Assembly: GCA_965247245.1 (NCBI GenBank)
Contig: CBDFGV010000002.1
Coordinates: 248,001 to 312,000 of the forward strand
DNA: 64,000 nt
Direction: 5' to 3'
DNA from: Tectiglobus sp965247245
GTDB lineage: Bacteria > Pseudomonadota > Alphaproteobacteria > Rhizobiales > Hyphomicrobiaceae
The notes beneath the pieces are model-generated. The model saw only the letters and a list, made by a program, of their open reading frames with translations. It did no database searches and was not told the DNA's origin. Shown here one piece after another: positions 35,470 to 43,465 of this stretch (the first letter of the stretch is position 1; every line of letters begins with the position of its first letter). The translations under genes were made by a program, and so were the position numbers.

Positions 35470-36195
35470 ATGGCAAGGCGATCCAAGCAAGGCGGCCGCA
35501 GCGGCGGGGAGCGCGAACTCACTGTTCGGGTCAAGACCGCGCGTGGGCGAACGACGTCGTCTCAGAAATGGCTACAGCGGCAGCTCAACGACCCATATGT
35601 TGCTGCGGCGCGTAGAGCCGGCTACCGCTCTCGAGCAGCCTTCAAGCTGCAGGAGATTGACGACAAACACAAGCTGCTTAAGCCTGGTTTCTGCGTTATC
35701 GATCTTGGTGCAGCGCCAGGCGGCTGGACACAGATTGCCGTTGAGCGGGTCAAGGCCCAGGACGGAGACGGCCAGGTCATTGCCATCGACATTTCCGAGA
35801 TGGAAAGCGTGCCAGGCGCTGAAGTCATTCACCTTGATTTTATGGATGAAGCAGCCCCGGAGCGACTGATCTCGCTCATGCAGGGTGAGTATGCCGACGT
35901 TGTTCTTTCGGATATGGCCGCGCCGACAACCGGACACTCGAGGACGGACCACCTGCGGATCATGGCTTTGGCCGAGGCCGCGGCTTACTTCGCCAAGGAT
36001 GTGCTCCGGCCAGGTGGGTCGTTTCTATGTAAGGTTTTCCAGGGTGGCACGGAAAAGGGCCTTCTCGACGAGCTAAAGCGGGACTACGACAAGGTCCAAC
36101 ATGTGAAGCCGCCTGCCAGCCGGGCTGATAGCTCAGAACTCTACGTGCTGGCGATCGGATTTCGCGGTGAGCGAAACGCCGAACCACCTGCCTAA
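35470..36195 (+). CDS. rlmE: 23S rRNA 2'-O-ribose methyltransferase RlmE (FtsJ/RrmJ)
   Basis: 241 residues. The SAM site is VIDLGAAPGGWTQIA, and the K-D-K-E catalytic set is in RAAFKLQEIDDK, LSDMAAPTTGHS, FLCKVFQGG and SSELYVLA. It methylates U2552 of the ribosomal A-loop. The N-terminus is Arg/Gly-rich. The stop codon overlaps the stop of the convergent M20 gene (36192-36195). Confidence 0.95.
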   Translation: MARRSKQGGRSGGERELTVRVKTARGRTTSSQKWLQRQLNDPYVAAARRAGYRSRAAFKLQEIDDKHKLLKPGFCVIDLGAAPGGWTQIAVERVKAQDGDGQVIAIDISEMESVPGAEVIHLDFMDEAAPERLISLMQGEYADVVLSDMAAPTTGHSRTDHLRIMALAEAAAYFAKDVLRPGGSFLCKVFQGGTEKGLLDELKRDYDKVQHVKPPASRADSSELYVLAIGFRGERNAEPPA

Positions 36196-37400
36196 GGCGC
36201 TGCCGGTTTGGGCAATGACGTCAGCGTCTGTACGGCCTCAAGATAGATCGCGGTTGCTTGCACCATCTGGTCGATCGAGACGAACTCATTGATGGTATGT
36301 GCTTGGGCAATCGAACCGGGCCCGCAAATCACACACGGAAAGCCAAGGTTGGGAGCATCGGTTCCGCCCGGGAAGGCCGTGATCTCGGGCTCACCGTCGA
36401 TTACGCTACGTACAGCATCCTGCACCGCTGCTACCAGCGGTGAGTCCAACGGAATGTCGAGCGGCAGCACATTGAGGCTGTGATCGCTGATCGTGTAGTC
36501 GAAGTCCGGCCGGGTCGCCTTGACGCGCTCAAGCCGTTTGCGATATTCGGCCTTGATGCCGTCCGCCGTCTCACCGGGTAAATATCTCCGATCAACTTCC
36601 ATCTCGCAGCGCGCAGGAATGGCAGAGACGAAGTCCCCGCCACGGATGACGGTCATCGAGAACCGACCGGTGCCGCACAGCGGATGAGGCTCGGTCATCT
36701 CTTGCAGTTCGCGATTGTAACCGCTGAATGCACTGATCACTGCGCCCATTGCTTCTACGGCATTGATGCCGTTTTCGGGCAGGCTCGAATGTGCTGCCCG
36801 GCCATGGGTGATGAAGCTGAGGCACAGCTCACCTTTGTGGGTCGGGCAAATGGCCAACTCGGTTGGCTCTCCGACGATGCCGTAGTCAGCCAACGGCCCG
36901 TGCTGCCCTGCATCGGCTGATCCGATCATTGTATGCTCTTCATCGCAGACCCCGCAGATGACGAGATCGCCTTCAAGCTTAATCCCCCCCTCCCGGATAA
37001 GTCGGACAACTTCGAGATAGCAGGCGATTGCTGCTTTCATATCACACGAGCCGCGGCCGTAGACATTGCCATCAGCGACGACGGGATTGAATGCCTCGGG
37101 ATAGTCATCTGCGGCAACGGTGTCGGTGTGTGCCGCTAGCATAACGGTCGCGCCTGTACCCCGGCCTTTGAGGCGCCCCCAGACATTGGGGCGACCGGGG
37201 GCGACATCGCGCCGGCCGGTTTCTAGGCCAAGCGCCTCCATGCGCGCGCGCAGATCCTCGGCGAATTCTTCCTCCCTCAAACCCGGTCCTGTCGGATTGT
37301 CGAATGGATTGACGCTTTCCATGGCCACCATCGCACAAAGATCCTCAACCAGACGATCGCTGTTAGGCTGTGGTGCGTTCCTGATTTTCGAATTGTCCAT
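36192..37400 (-). CDS. M20 family metallopeptidase, ArgE-like (acetylornithine deacetylase type)
   Basis: 402 residues. Metal-binding pattern: MLAAHTDTVAADDY, YGRGSCDMKAAIACYLE, GVCDEEHTMIGSADA and the C-terminal AHTINEFVS; the dimerisation domain carries GRAAHSSLPENGINAVEA. This resembles ArgE/DapE, which hydrolyse N-acyl amino acids. It diverges from the M24 gene by 104 bases. The neighbourhood suggests N-acyl amino acid degradation rather than arginine biosynthesis, but the substrate is not fixed. Confidence 0.9.
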   Translation of the reverse strand: MDNSKIRNAPQPNSDRLVEDLCAMVAMESVNPFDNPTGPGLREEEFAEDLRARMEALGLETGRRDVAPGRPNVWGRLKGRGTGATVMLAAHTDTVAADDYPEAFNPVVADGNVYGRGSCDMKAAIACYLEVVRLIREGGIKLEGDLVICGVCDEEHTMIGSADAGQHGPLADYGIVGEPTELAICPTHKGELCLSFITHGRAAHSSLPENGINAVEAMGAVISAFSGYNRELQEMTEPHPLCGTGRFSMTVIRGGDFVSAIPARCEMEVDRRYLPGETADGIKAEYRKRLERVKATRPDFDYTISDHSLNVLPLDIPLDSPLVAAVQDAVRSVIDGEPEITAFPGGTDAPNLGFPCVICGPGSIAQAHTINEFVSIDQMVQATAIYLEAVQTLTSLPKPAAP

Positions 37401-37504
37401 TGCCGTCCGCTGCCTTTTCGGGAAGGATTACGCAGACAGTGATAATGCAATGCTGTTGGGTTGGCGAGTGGCCGGCAACCGACAGTAAATGGGGGAATTC
37501 CAAT

Positions 37505-38677
37505 ATGGCGCCACCGTTTAGCGCAGCAGAATACGAAGACCGGCAAAACCGCACGCGGCGGGCGATTGCGGAACGTGAGCTCGATGCCATCGTCGTCGGC
37601 GACCCTTCGAACATCAACTGGCTAACGGGCTATGATGCGTGGTCGTTCTATACGCCACAGGTTTTGATCATCGGCCCAGAGATCGGGCCCGTTTGGATTG
37701 GCCGCTTGATGGATGCAGGCGCTGCCAAATTCACGACCTATCTTACTCCGGAACAGGTTGTTCCGTTCCCCGAAGAATTGGTTCAGCGGCCCGACACACA
37801 CCCCGCTGTGTTCGTCGCCGACTGGATGACCCAAGCAGGTCTTGGCGCCAAACGCATCGGCTATGAAAGCGACGTCTACTATTTCTCACCGGCCATGCGC
37901 GACTACCTGGTGAAGAGCATGCCCAATGCACAATGGTCCGACGCCAACCTTCTGGTGAACTGGCAACGTCTGATCAAGAGTCCAGCAGAGCTTGATGTGA
38001 TGCGCCAGGCTGCGACCATCGCTGGCCTAGTCATGCAAACGGCCTATGATGGAACCGCTCCGGGCGTCCGCCAATGCGATCTCATGGCGGAAGTCGCAGC
38101 GGCTCAGATCCGCGGAACGCCAGAGTTCGGCGGCGACATGCCAGCTATCCATCCGCTTGTGCTAGCAGGTGAAGCTGCCTCGACAGCGCATCCGCTGTGG
38201 ACAGATGCGCCATTCGAGCAGGACCAAACAGTTGCCTTCGAGTTGGGCGCCTGCCACAAGCGCTATAACTGCGGCCTGGCAAGAACGGTTCATCTTGGCA
38301 ATCCACCAGCGAAGTTGCTCGACACGGCCAAAGCCGTCGAGGAAGGCATTGAGGCTGTACTGGCAACTCTCAAGGCTGGTGCCACCGGAGATGCCTCCCA
38401 TTCAGCCTGGCAAGGCGTCCTCAACCGCTATGGCCTCACGAAGGAGAGCCGCATCGGCTACTCGATCGGTGTTGGTTATTCACCTGACTGGGGCGAGCAT
38501 ACCATCAGCATTCGACCTGGAGACATGACACCGATCCCAGAAAACGCCGTGATCCATGTGATACTCGGAATGTGGATGGAGGATTGGGGAATGGAACTCA
38601 GCGAGACAATCCATATCAGGGCCAACGATGCGGTCTGCCTGACCGACTTCCCTCGCGCCGTGCATGTCAAGAACTAG
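37505..38677 (+). CDS. M24 family peptidase/hydrolase, ectoine-hydrolase (DoeA)-like
   Basis: 390 residues from the ATG at 37505 (an in-frame upstream codon at 37400 would give 35 unlikely residues). The N-terminal creatinase-like half has DPSNINWLTGYDAWSFY, and the pita-bread half has FELGACHKRYNCGLARTVHLG shortened here to AFELGACHKRYN. Classical M24 metal residues seem partly replaced, as in ectoine hydrolase (DoeA). The likeness to DoeA is from memory, so Xaa-Pro dipeptidase-like or creatinase-like remain possible. It is followed by a PhyH dioxygenase gene 54 bases later. Confidence 0.82.
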   Translation: MAPPFSAAEYEDRQNRTRRAIAERELDAIVVGDPSNINWLTGYDAWSFYTPQVLIIGPEIGPVWIGRLMDAGAAKFTTYLTPEQVVPFPEELVQRPDTHPAVFVADWMTQAGLGAKRIGYESDVYYFSPAMRDYLVKSMPNAQWSDANLLVNWQRLIKSPAELDVMRQAATIAGLVMQTAYDGTAPGVRQCDLMAEVAAAQIRGTPEFGGDMPAIHPLVLAGEAASTAHPLWTDAPFEQDQTVAFELGACHKRYNCGLARTVHLGNPPAKLLDTAKAVEEGIEAVLATLKAGATGDASHSAWQGVLNRYGLTKESRIGYSIGVGYSPDWGEHTISIRPGDMTPIPENAVIHVILGMWMEDWGMELSETIHIRANDAVCLTDFPRAVHVKN

Positions 38678-38731
38678 ATATCCGAGCATACGATCAACCC
38701 AGCGCTCTGAGTGAAGAAAGGACGTTACGTC

Positions 38732-39595
38732 ATGAGCCGGCTTTCGAGCGAACAAATCGAAACGTTTTGGCGTGACGGGGCCATTGTTGCGGAAGATGCC
38801 GTGGCGCCGGAGACATTGTCTGGGCTGCGCGAGGAGTTCTCGCAATGGGTCGACGAGAGCCGAAAGCAGACTGCCGCTTATGGTGAGATCTCGGATGGAC
38901 GCCCGCGCTTTGACCTCGATGACGACCATACAGCAGAGCGACCATCTCTGAGACGCGTCGCATCACCGACCGACATCTCGGCAATCTTCAGCAATGCTGC
39001 CTTTGATAGCGCGATGACCGACATGGCCGCAGATCTGCTTGGCCCAGATGTTCGCTTTCACCACGCCAAGGTCAATTCAAAGCTGCCGAAGACGAAAACC
39101 ATCGTCAAATGGCATCAGGACTTCACGTTTGATCCGCACAGCAATGATGACACCCTGACAGCTCTGCTGTTCCTGGATGATGTCACGCTTGGGAACGGAC
39201 CACTGATGATTGCACCAGGCTCACATCGTGGACCGCTCCATTCGTTATGGCGGGACGGCGTGTTCACTGGTGCGGTCTCCGACGATGTCTCAGCTGCCTT
39301 TGAGGCGGCCGCGCAGCCCTGCTATGGGCCGGCCGGCTCTGTCTGTCTGATGCATTCCAGGGTCGCGCATGCCTCAACGGCCAATGATTCTGATCGCGCG
39401 CGGACGCTCTACATTGTAACCTACGCCGCAGCTGATGCAGTGCCATTGTCACCGATTGCCGTTCCAAGCCCAGACGCTGGCCGCATTGTGCGCGGTCGTG
39501 AGCCTGGTCGAATCAGATCCACGGACTTCATGATGGAAACGCCCGAGGTTCCCACCGGGGCATCGTTCTTCGTGCAACAAGCCGAGGCAAGCTAG
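38732..39595 (+). CDS. Phytanoyl-CoA dioxygenase (PhyH) family protein
   Basis: About 287 residues from ATG 38732, with AAAGGA nine bases upstream; a GTG at 38711 is an alternative. The Fe(II)-binding His-x-Asp is in KWHQDFTFDPHS and the distal His in HSRVAHASTAND; the 2-oxoglutarate Arg is likely in SDRARTLYIVTY. The product hydroxylates a small organic molecule. It lies between an M24 hydrolase and a PLP decarboxylase-like gene, 25 bases before the latter, so it probably modifies an amine or amino-acid derivative. Confidence 0.88.
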   Translation: MSRLSSEQIETFWRDGAIVAEDAVAPETLSGLREEFSQWVDESRKQTAAYGEISDGRPRFDLDDDHTAERPSLRRVASPTDISAIFSNAAFDSAMTDMAADLLGPDVRFHHAKVNSKLPKTKTIVKWHQDFTFDPHSNDDTLTALLFLDDVTLGNGPLMIAPGSHRGPLHSLWRDGVFTGAVSDDVSAAFEAAAQPCYGPAGSVCLMHSRVAHASTANDSDRARTLYIVTYAAADAVPLSPIAVPSPDAGRIVRGREPGRIRSTDFMMETPEVPTGASFFVQQAEAS

Positions 39596-39620
39596 CCGTC
39601 GCCACATCGAGGAGAAAGTT

Positions 39621-40868
39621 ATGCGCAAGCCGTTTCCAAACTCCGGTCAAGCCAAGGACGATGTTCTCGCACAGCTGCGTGCGCTCAAGCACGATGATGC
39701 CAATTGGTCCGGCGGGCGCGTTCCACTCTTCGTCTTTAAAGGCTCCGACGACGCCGCAGAAATCTCCCGCGATGCCTTCAATCTGTTCTTCACCGAAAAT
39801 GCCCTCGGGCGGACGCGTGCGTTCCCAAGCCTGTTGCAGATGGAGCAGGATATCGTCGACATGGCACTCGATCTTTTCCAGGCACCTGATGAGGCGACTG
39901 GATTTGTGACAACGGGCGGCACTGAGAGCATCATACAAGCGGTCCAGACCTGCCGGGACTACGAGCGTGCCAAGCGAGCGGATCCGGCTCACCGCGGTAA
40001 CATCGTAATGGCCTACTCAGGTCACCCCGCCTTCGACAAGGCGGCCGGCCTGATGGATTTGGAAGTGCGTCGCGTGCCTTGCACACCTGACTATCGGGCT
40101 GATGTTGGTGGCTTAGAAGACGCGATTGATGGCTATACGATCATGGTGGTTGGTTCAGCACCATGCTTTCCGTATGGCGTATTCGACCCGATCGAAGAAC
40201 TGGGCGCACTGGCGATACGCCGCAACATATGGCTCCACGTCGATGCCTGCGTCGGAGGATACCTGGCGCCTTTCGTGCGCCAATCCGGACGCCACGTCCC
40301 GGCGTTCGACTTCTCGTTGCCCGGCGTGCGTTCCATGTCGGCTGATCTGCATAAGTTTGGCTTCGCGCCCAAACCCATTTCTACGGTGTTCTATCGTGAC
40401 CCCGACAGGGCAGCCCACCACGGCTTTGAGTTTCATGACTGGCCAAACGGGCGCTTTGCAACGACGACCATTGTCGGCACCCGTGCTGGCGGCGCCATTG
40501 CAGGTGCATGGGCCTTGTTCCAGCACCTTGGCCGGGACGGCTACACGGCCATTGCCAATGACTTGATGACAGGAATCGAAGCCTATCGAGCAGGGATTGC
40601 AGGTATTGATGACTTGCAGGTGCTGGGGGCGCCAGAACTGTCCATTGTAGCTGTCGGCTCTGAAACGATAGACGTTTTCCGTGTCGCCGAGAGCATGCAG
40701 GAGAAAGGCTGGGTGCCTGGCCTCTTGCAGAAACCCAAGGCACTGCACCGCATGATGTCGATGCTGCACGTCGCGTCGATGCCGCAATATCTCGAAGATT
40801 TGAGCAGTGCGACAGCGCTTATTGCAAAGAACCGAGAGAAAGCCGCCACAATTGCAGCCGAGTATTGA
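39621..40868 (+). CDS. PLP-dependent enzyme, sphingosine-1-phosphate lyase-like / group II decarboxylase
   Basis: 415 residues. PLP-binding lysine K245 lies in SADLHKFGFAPKPIS, with HVDACVGGYLAPF (D208) upstream and TTGGTESIIQA (98-108) binding the phosphate. This H-x-D...H-K pattern is that of sphingosine-1-phosphate lyase and bacterial aldehyde-producing relatives, and is not typical of aspartate aminotransferases. It would cleave a phosphoethanolamine-type or beta-hydroxyamine C-C bond, or decarboxylate an amino acid. It follows the PhyH gene by 25 bases. Confidence 0.85.
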   Translation: MRKPFPNSGQAKDDVLAQLRALKHDDANWSGGRVPLFVFKGSDDAAEISRDAFNLFFTENALGRTRAFPSLLQMEQDIVDMALDLFQAPDEATGFVTTGGTESIIQAVQTCRDYERAKRADPAHRGNIVMAYSGHPAFDKAAGLMDLEVRRVPCTPDYRADVGGLEDAIDGYTIMVVGSAPCFPYGVFDPIEELGALAIRRNIWLHVDACVGGYLAPFVRQSGRHVPAFDFSLPGVRSMSADLHKFGFAPKPISTVFYRDPDRAAHHGFEFHDWPNGRFATTTIVGTRAGGAIAGAWALFQHLGRDGYTAIANDLMTGIEAYRAGIAGIDDLQVLGAPELSIVAVGSETIDVFRVAESMQEKGWVPGLLQKPKALHRMMSMLHVASMPQYLEDLSSATALIAKNREKAATIAAEY

Positions 40869-40901
40869 GACGCAACTGAGTTTGTCAGTGAGGCTCCGGA
40901 C

Positions 40902-41435
40902 GTGGTTAACAGGACAGATAGTGCTCGACGAGACGATCTCGCGTATCGGCTCGCAATGGCCGGAGTGCGATCGATCTCGCTATTAATCTTGATTTTTCTC
41001 TGGTTCGCAGGCGGTGCACTTGCCGCTGAGCCGACTAAACAAAACGCGCCGAAAGCCAAAGACGACCCAAACTGTATCGAACAGTATCGCCGCGTGTGCA
41101 CCAAAGTGCGTACCCGAAAGTGCCGCGTTGTGATGAAAGAGGATTGCTCCATGCGGCCGGCCAACCGCTGCCGGGACAAGCTGGTCGAGAAGTGCGTCCC
41201 GCAGGCCCGGCAGGTGTGCCGGAACGTAGGCGGCCGCAACGAATGCCGATATGAAACGAAACGCAGGTGCCAACGCGTTATTCGCCAAGTCTGCGACCGC
41301 CGCCTTGAGCGCCGCTGCAAGCGCGTACCGCGTACGGTCTGCACGAATGAGCCGGAGACGCGCTGTGAACAGCGCCGGTTCTACGCATGTTCCGGCAGGA
41401 AGAAGACCGAAGCTAAGAAACCAGAGAAGCAGTAA
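40902..41435 (+). CDS. Exported protein with 14 cysteines in an eight-residue repeat
   Basis: 177 residues, GTG start preceded by TGAGG at eight bases; the ATG at 40956 would shorten the N-terminus. A hydrophobic helix (SLLILIFLWFAGGALA) at about 25-40 is followed by a signal-peptidase-like AEPT. The mature part has 14 cysteines; every interval between neighbours is 7 residues (C-x7-C) except one of 8. Examples are CIEQYRRVC, CTKVRTRKC, CRVVMKEDC. It is strongly basic (Arg/Lys), ending KKTEAKKPEKQ. I know no named bacterial family with this pattern. Confidence 0.8.
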   Translation: MVNRTDSARRDDLAYRLAMAGVRSISLLILIFLWFAGGALAAEPTKQNAPKAKDDPNCIEQYRRVCTKVRTRKCRVVMKEDCSMRPANRCRDKLVEKCVPQARQVCRNVGGRNECRYETKRRCQRVIRQVCDRRLERRCKRVPRTVCTNEPETRCEQRRFYACSGRKKTEAKKPEKQ

Positions 41436-41437
41436 TC

Positions 41438-41917
41438 ATGGGCATTGAGATCCGCGAGGCGGACGGGCGCGATGCCGAAGTGATATCGGCGTTGAACGTA
41501 GATGTTCAAAAACTGCATTCAGAAGTTCATCCGTGGCGCTTCAAAGAACCAGGTCCGGATACGTTTCCGTCACATGCCGCGGCGGAGTTTATCGCCAAGC
41601 CAAATCACTTTGCCTTTCTCGCCTACGATGAAGGCGAGGCCAAAGGTTACGTCGTTGCAGAGATCCGCGAATAACCCGAATCGAGCAAGGTTCGCTCCCA
41701 CTCGATGGTCTATGTGCACCACATCAGTGTTCGACCAAGTGCGCAACGGCGAGGCATTGGGCAAGCACTCCTCGCGGCCGTGAAGGCGCGGGGAGAAGAG
41801 AGTGGCATCACACTGCTGGCGCTGGATACCTGGTCATTCAACGACCAAGCGCTCGCGTTCTTCAAAAAGTGTGGCCTTGTTCCTTACAACATCCGCCTTT
41901 GGAACAAGACCGACTAG
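41438..41917 (+). pseudogene. GNAT acetyltransferase gene interrupted by one in-frame TAA
   Basis: Begins ATG two bases after the previous gene (41438) and stays in one frame to 41917, apart from a single TAA at 41672-41674. The first half (GIEIREADGRDAEVISALN, ending YVVAEIRE) and the second half (MVYVHHISVRPSAQRRGIGQ, then FFKKCGLVPYNIRLW) join into one normal-length GNAT protein (about 159 residues) with the acetyl-CoA loop QRRGIGQA. The stop could arise from CAA to TAA. It is a recent nonsense mutation, a sequencing error, or read-through. Confidence 0.8.
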
Positions 41918-42004
41918 CCATATTCACTCGGCCCTATCTGTTGTCTTCTGCCGTACGTGCGACCTCGACGTTTAGCGCCTTGAGCTCATTGAGAGTCACA
42001 CTTC

Positions 42005-42535
42005 TCACCAGGTCAACTGACCGCCAACAGTCACGCCGACCGTTTTTTTACTCAGACCGCGACCAACACCGCCATGTACTGTCAGGCGGCTACCCGGTCC
42101 GGCTACATTGCGGCCAATTACGCCAGCAACACTCAGACCAAGCGCATCCGTGCCTTCAAAATTGCCGTAACCCAGCCTGATACCAAAACTTTCATCGGCG
42201 ACAAAATCTGGCATCTTGAGCGCCAAAGCCATCGCAACACCCTCTGAATTCTCGTCGATCTGCCGGCGCTGTCGGCGGCCGTCGTCTTGCAGTTCGGCAA
42301 TATCATTGGCATTTGAACTGATGTTGTTCGCGTTGTCGTCGGCCGCGTTTTGGGCGTTGTCGGCTGCAATCGAAGCAAGGTCGGCCGATCTCTGGGCAGC
42401 CTCAATGTCGGCTGCACATTGAGCCGTATTGCCTGAAGCGCACGTTTGCGCCAAAGCTGGCTGCAGTGTCAAGATGGACGTAAGCATCGCAGTTCCTAAT
42501 GCAACTGCTAGCCTTCCTCTTCTTAGAATTCGCAT
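42005..42535 (-). CDS. Miniature YadA-type trimeric autotransporter (signal peptide, short stalk, membrane anchor)
   Basis: 176 residues. Signal peptide (LAVALGTAMLTSILTLQPALA), then about 65 residues that are Ala/Asp/Asn-rich and suit a coiled coil (NAQNAADDNANNISSNAND), then a C-terminal anchor of about 80 residues (GVAMALALKMPDFVADESFG, TVGVTVGGQLTW). The four amphipathic strands ending in Trp match the YadA anchor that forms a 12-strand trimeric barrel. There is no adhesive head. The protein is much shorter than usual YadA-type adhesins, so it may be a minimal outer-membrane pore or scaffold. Confidence 0.75.
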   Translation of the reverse strand: MRILRRGRLAVALGTAMLTSILTLQPALAQTCASGNTAQCAADIEAAQRSADLASIAADNAQNAADDNANNISSNANDIAELQDDGRRQRRQIDENSEGVAMALALKMPDFVADESFGIRLGYGNFEGTDALGLSVAGVIGRNVAGPGSRLTVHGGVGRGLSKKTVGVTVGGQLTW

Positions 42536-42601
42536 AAGCCATACCCATCGCGATCGTTGAATATCTGCCTAGCTGGGGCGGAACCCGTTGCTTCGATCCG
42601 A

Positions 42602-42641
42602 CTGCCTTGGAATCGCAGCACTTAGATTTCCAACACGGCAG
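42602..42641 (-). repeat. Inverted repeat upstream of the mini YadA gene
   Basis: On the minus strand CTGCC-gtg-TTGGAA pairs with TTCCAA-GGCAG across a 15-base loop. It lies about 70 bases before the start of the YadA-like gene in a 270-base intergenic region otherwise without recognisable genes, and may be a leader element or part of the promoter. Confidence 0.35.
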
Positions 42642-42805
42642 TCGCCCATCCGGTGTCCCCGCTCTCCACTGACTATGCAGGTAGATCAAAAGGTACTAAC
42701 GAGCAGCGCTAGGACAGCGTTATGCTGATTGCGAATTGTGTGCGACTGACGGCCAACACAGCTGCAAAACTGCCACACCGCGGAGGTTGCTTTTCTTTAG
42801 AATGG

Positions 42806-43441
42806 TCACTGGCCTCTGAGCCGTTCCACCTCAGCCTTGAGGCTCTCTATCTCGGCCTCCATCTTATCGAACTGATGCTTGACGAGATCCATATCGAACT
42901 TGCGCGGAATGTGTTGCGGACAGTTGACGTCCCAGGCCGTTACGGTGAAGAGGAAGGCGCGCTCGGGGCGAGCTTGATAACCTGTCGGCATAAGGCGTGC
43001 CACTGAGTCAGGGTCATCCTCGACCGCCCGCAAACGCCCCCAAACCTTCACGCGTTTCTGGTGCATGTAGTCCATGAAAAAAATGTGGGCCCGGTCATTC
43101 TCAGCAAGATTGCCGATGCTCACATATTGGCGATTGCCACTGTAATCCGCGAAGCCAAGCGTCTTCTCGTCAATCACCTTGAGGAAGCCTGGCGGTCCGC
43201 CGCGATGTTGAATATAGGGCTGGCCATCGGCAGACGCCGTCGCCAGGTAGAAGCTATCGCGCTCGGCAATAAATCCAGCAAAGTCACTTGTGATCTTGTC
43301 AGGCCAGTCACGCTTTTCAACGCGCTTCTGGAACATGTCGCGACTGCCGCGTGCTTGTTGTGCCCGCTTGACCGAGTCTGTGAAGGCGACATCCGATATG
43401 AATCCATCATTCGCATCGTCCATCTTGGTTGCCTCCGCCAC
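42806..43441 (-). CDS. Pyridoxamine 5'-phosphate oxidase family (FMN-binding split barrel) protein
   Basis: 211 residues. The central IQHRGGPPGFLKVIDEKT followed by LGFADYSGNRQYVS is the flavin-binding split-barrel pattern of the PNPOx-like group. The last 25 residues form a coiled coil (DKMEAEIESLKAEVERLRG). It is the last gene of the purine operon, 24 bases after guaA, but probably has an unrelated role, such as F420 or FMN reduction of an unknown molecule. It is not pdxH, because the substrate-phosphate motif is missing. Confidence 0.83.
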   Translation of the reverse strand: MAEATKMDDANDGFISDVAFTDSVKRAQQARGSRDMFQKRVEKRDWPDKITSDFAGFIAERDSFYLATASADGQPYIQHRGGPPGFLKVIDEKTLGFADYSGNRQYVSIGNLAENDRAHIFFMDYMHQKRVKVWGRLRAVEDDPDSVARLMPTGYQARPERAFLFTVTAWDVNCPQHIPRKFDMDLVKHQFDKMEAEIESLKAEVERLRGQ

Positions 43442-43465
43442 TACTCAATCTTCATTCGCACATCG

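Noticed and set aside
40583..41344. A 253-codon minus-strand frame spanning the S1P-lyase-like and Cys-rich genes
   Set aside because: Low-complexity Arg/Ser composition and no motif. The plus-strand genes have strong family or periodic signals.
42560..42650. Possible tRNA-like structure suggested by a hairpin and a TTCGATCC sequence
   Set aside because: No cloverleaf could be completed by hand and no CCA-proximal acceptor stem matches.
42402..42689. A 95-codon minus-strand frame upstream of the mini YadA gene
   Set aside because: It overlaps the signal peptide of the YadA-like protein in another frame and shows no domain or good start.
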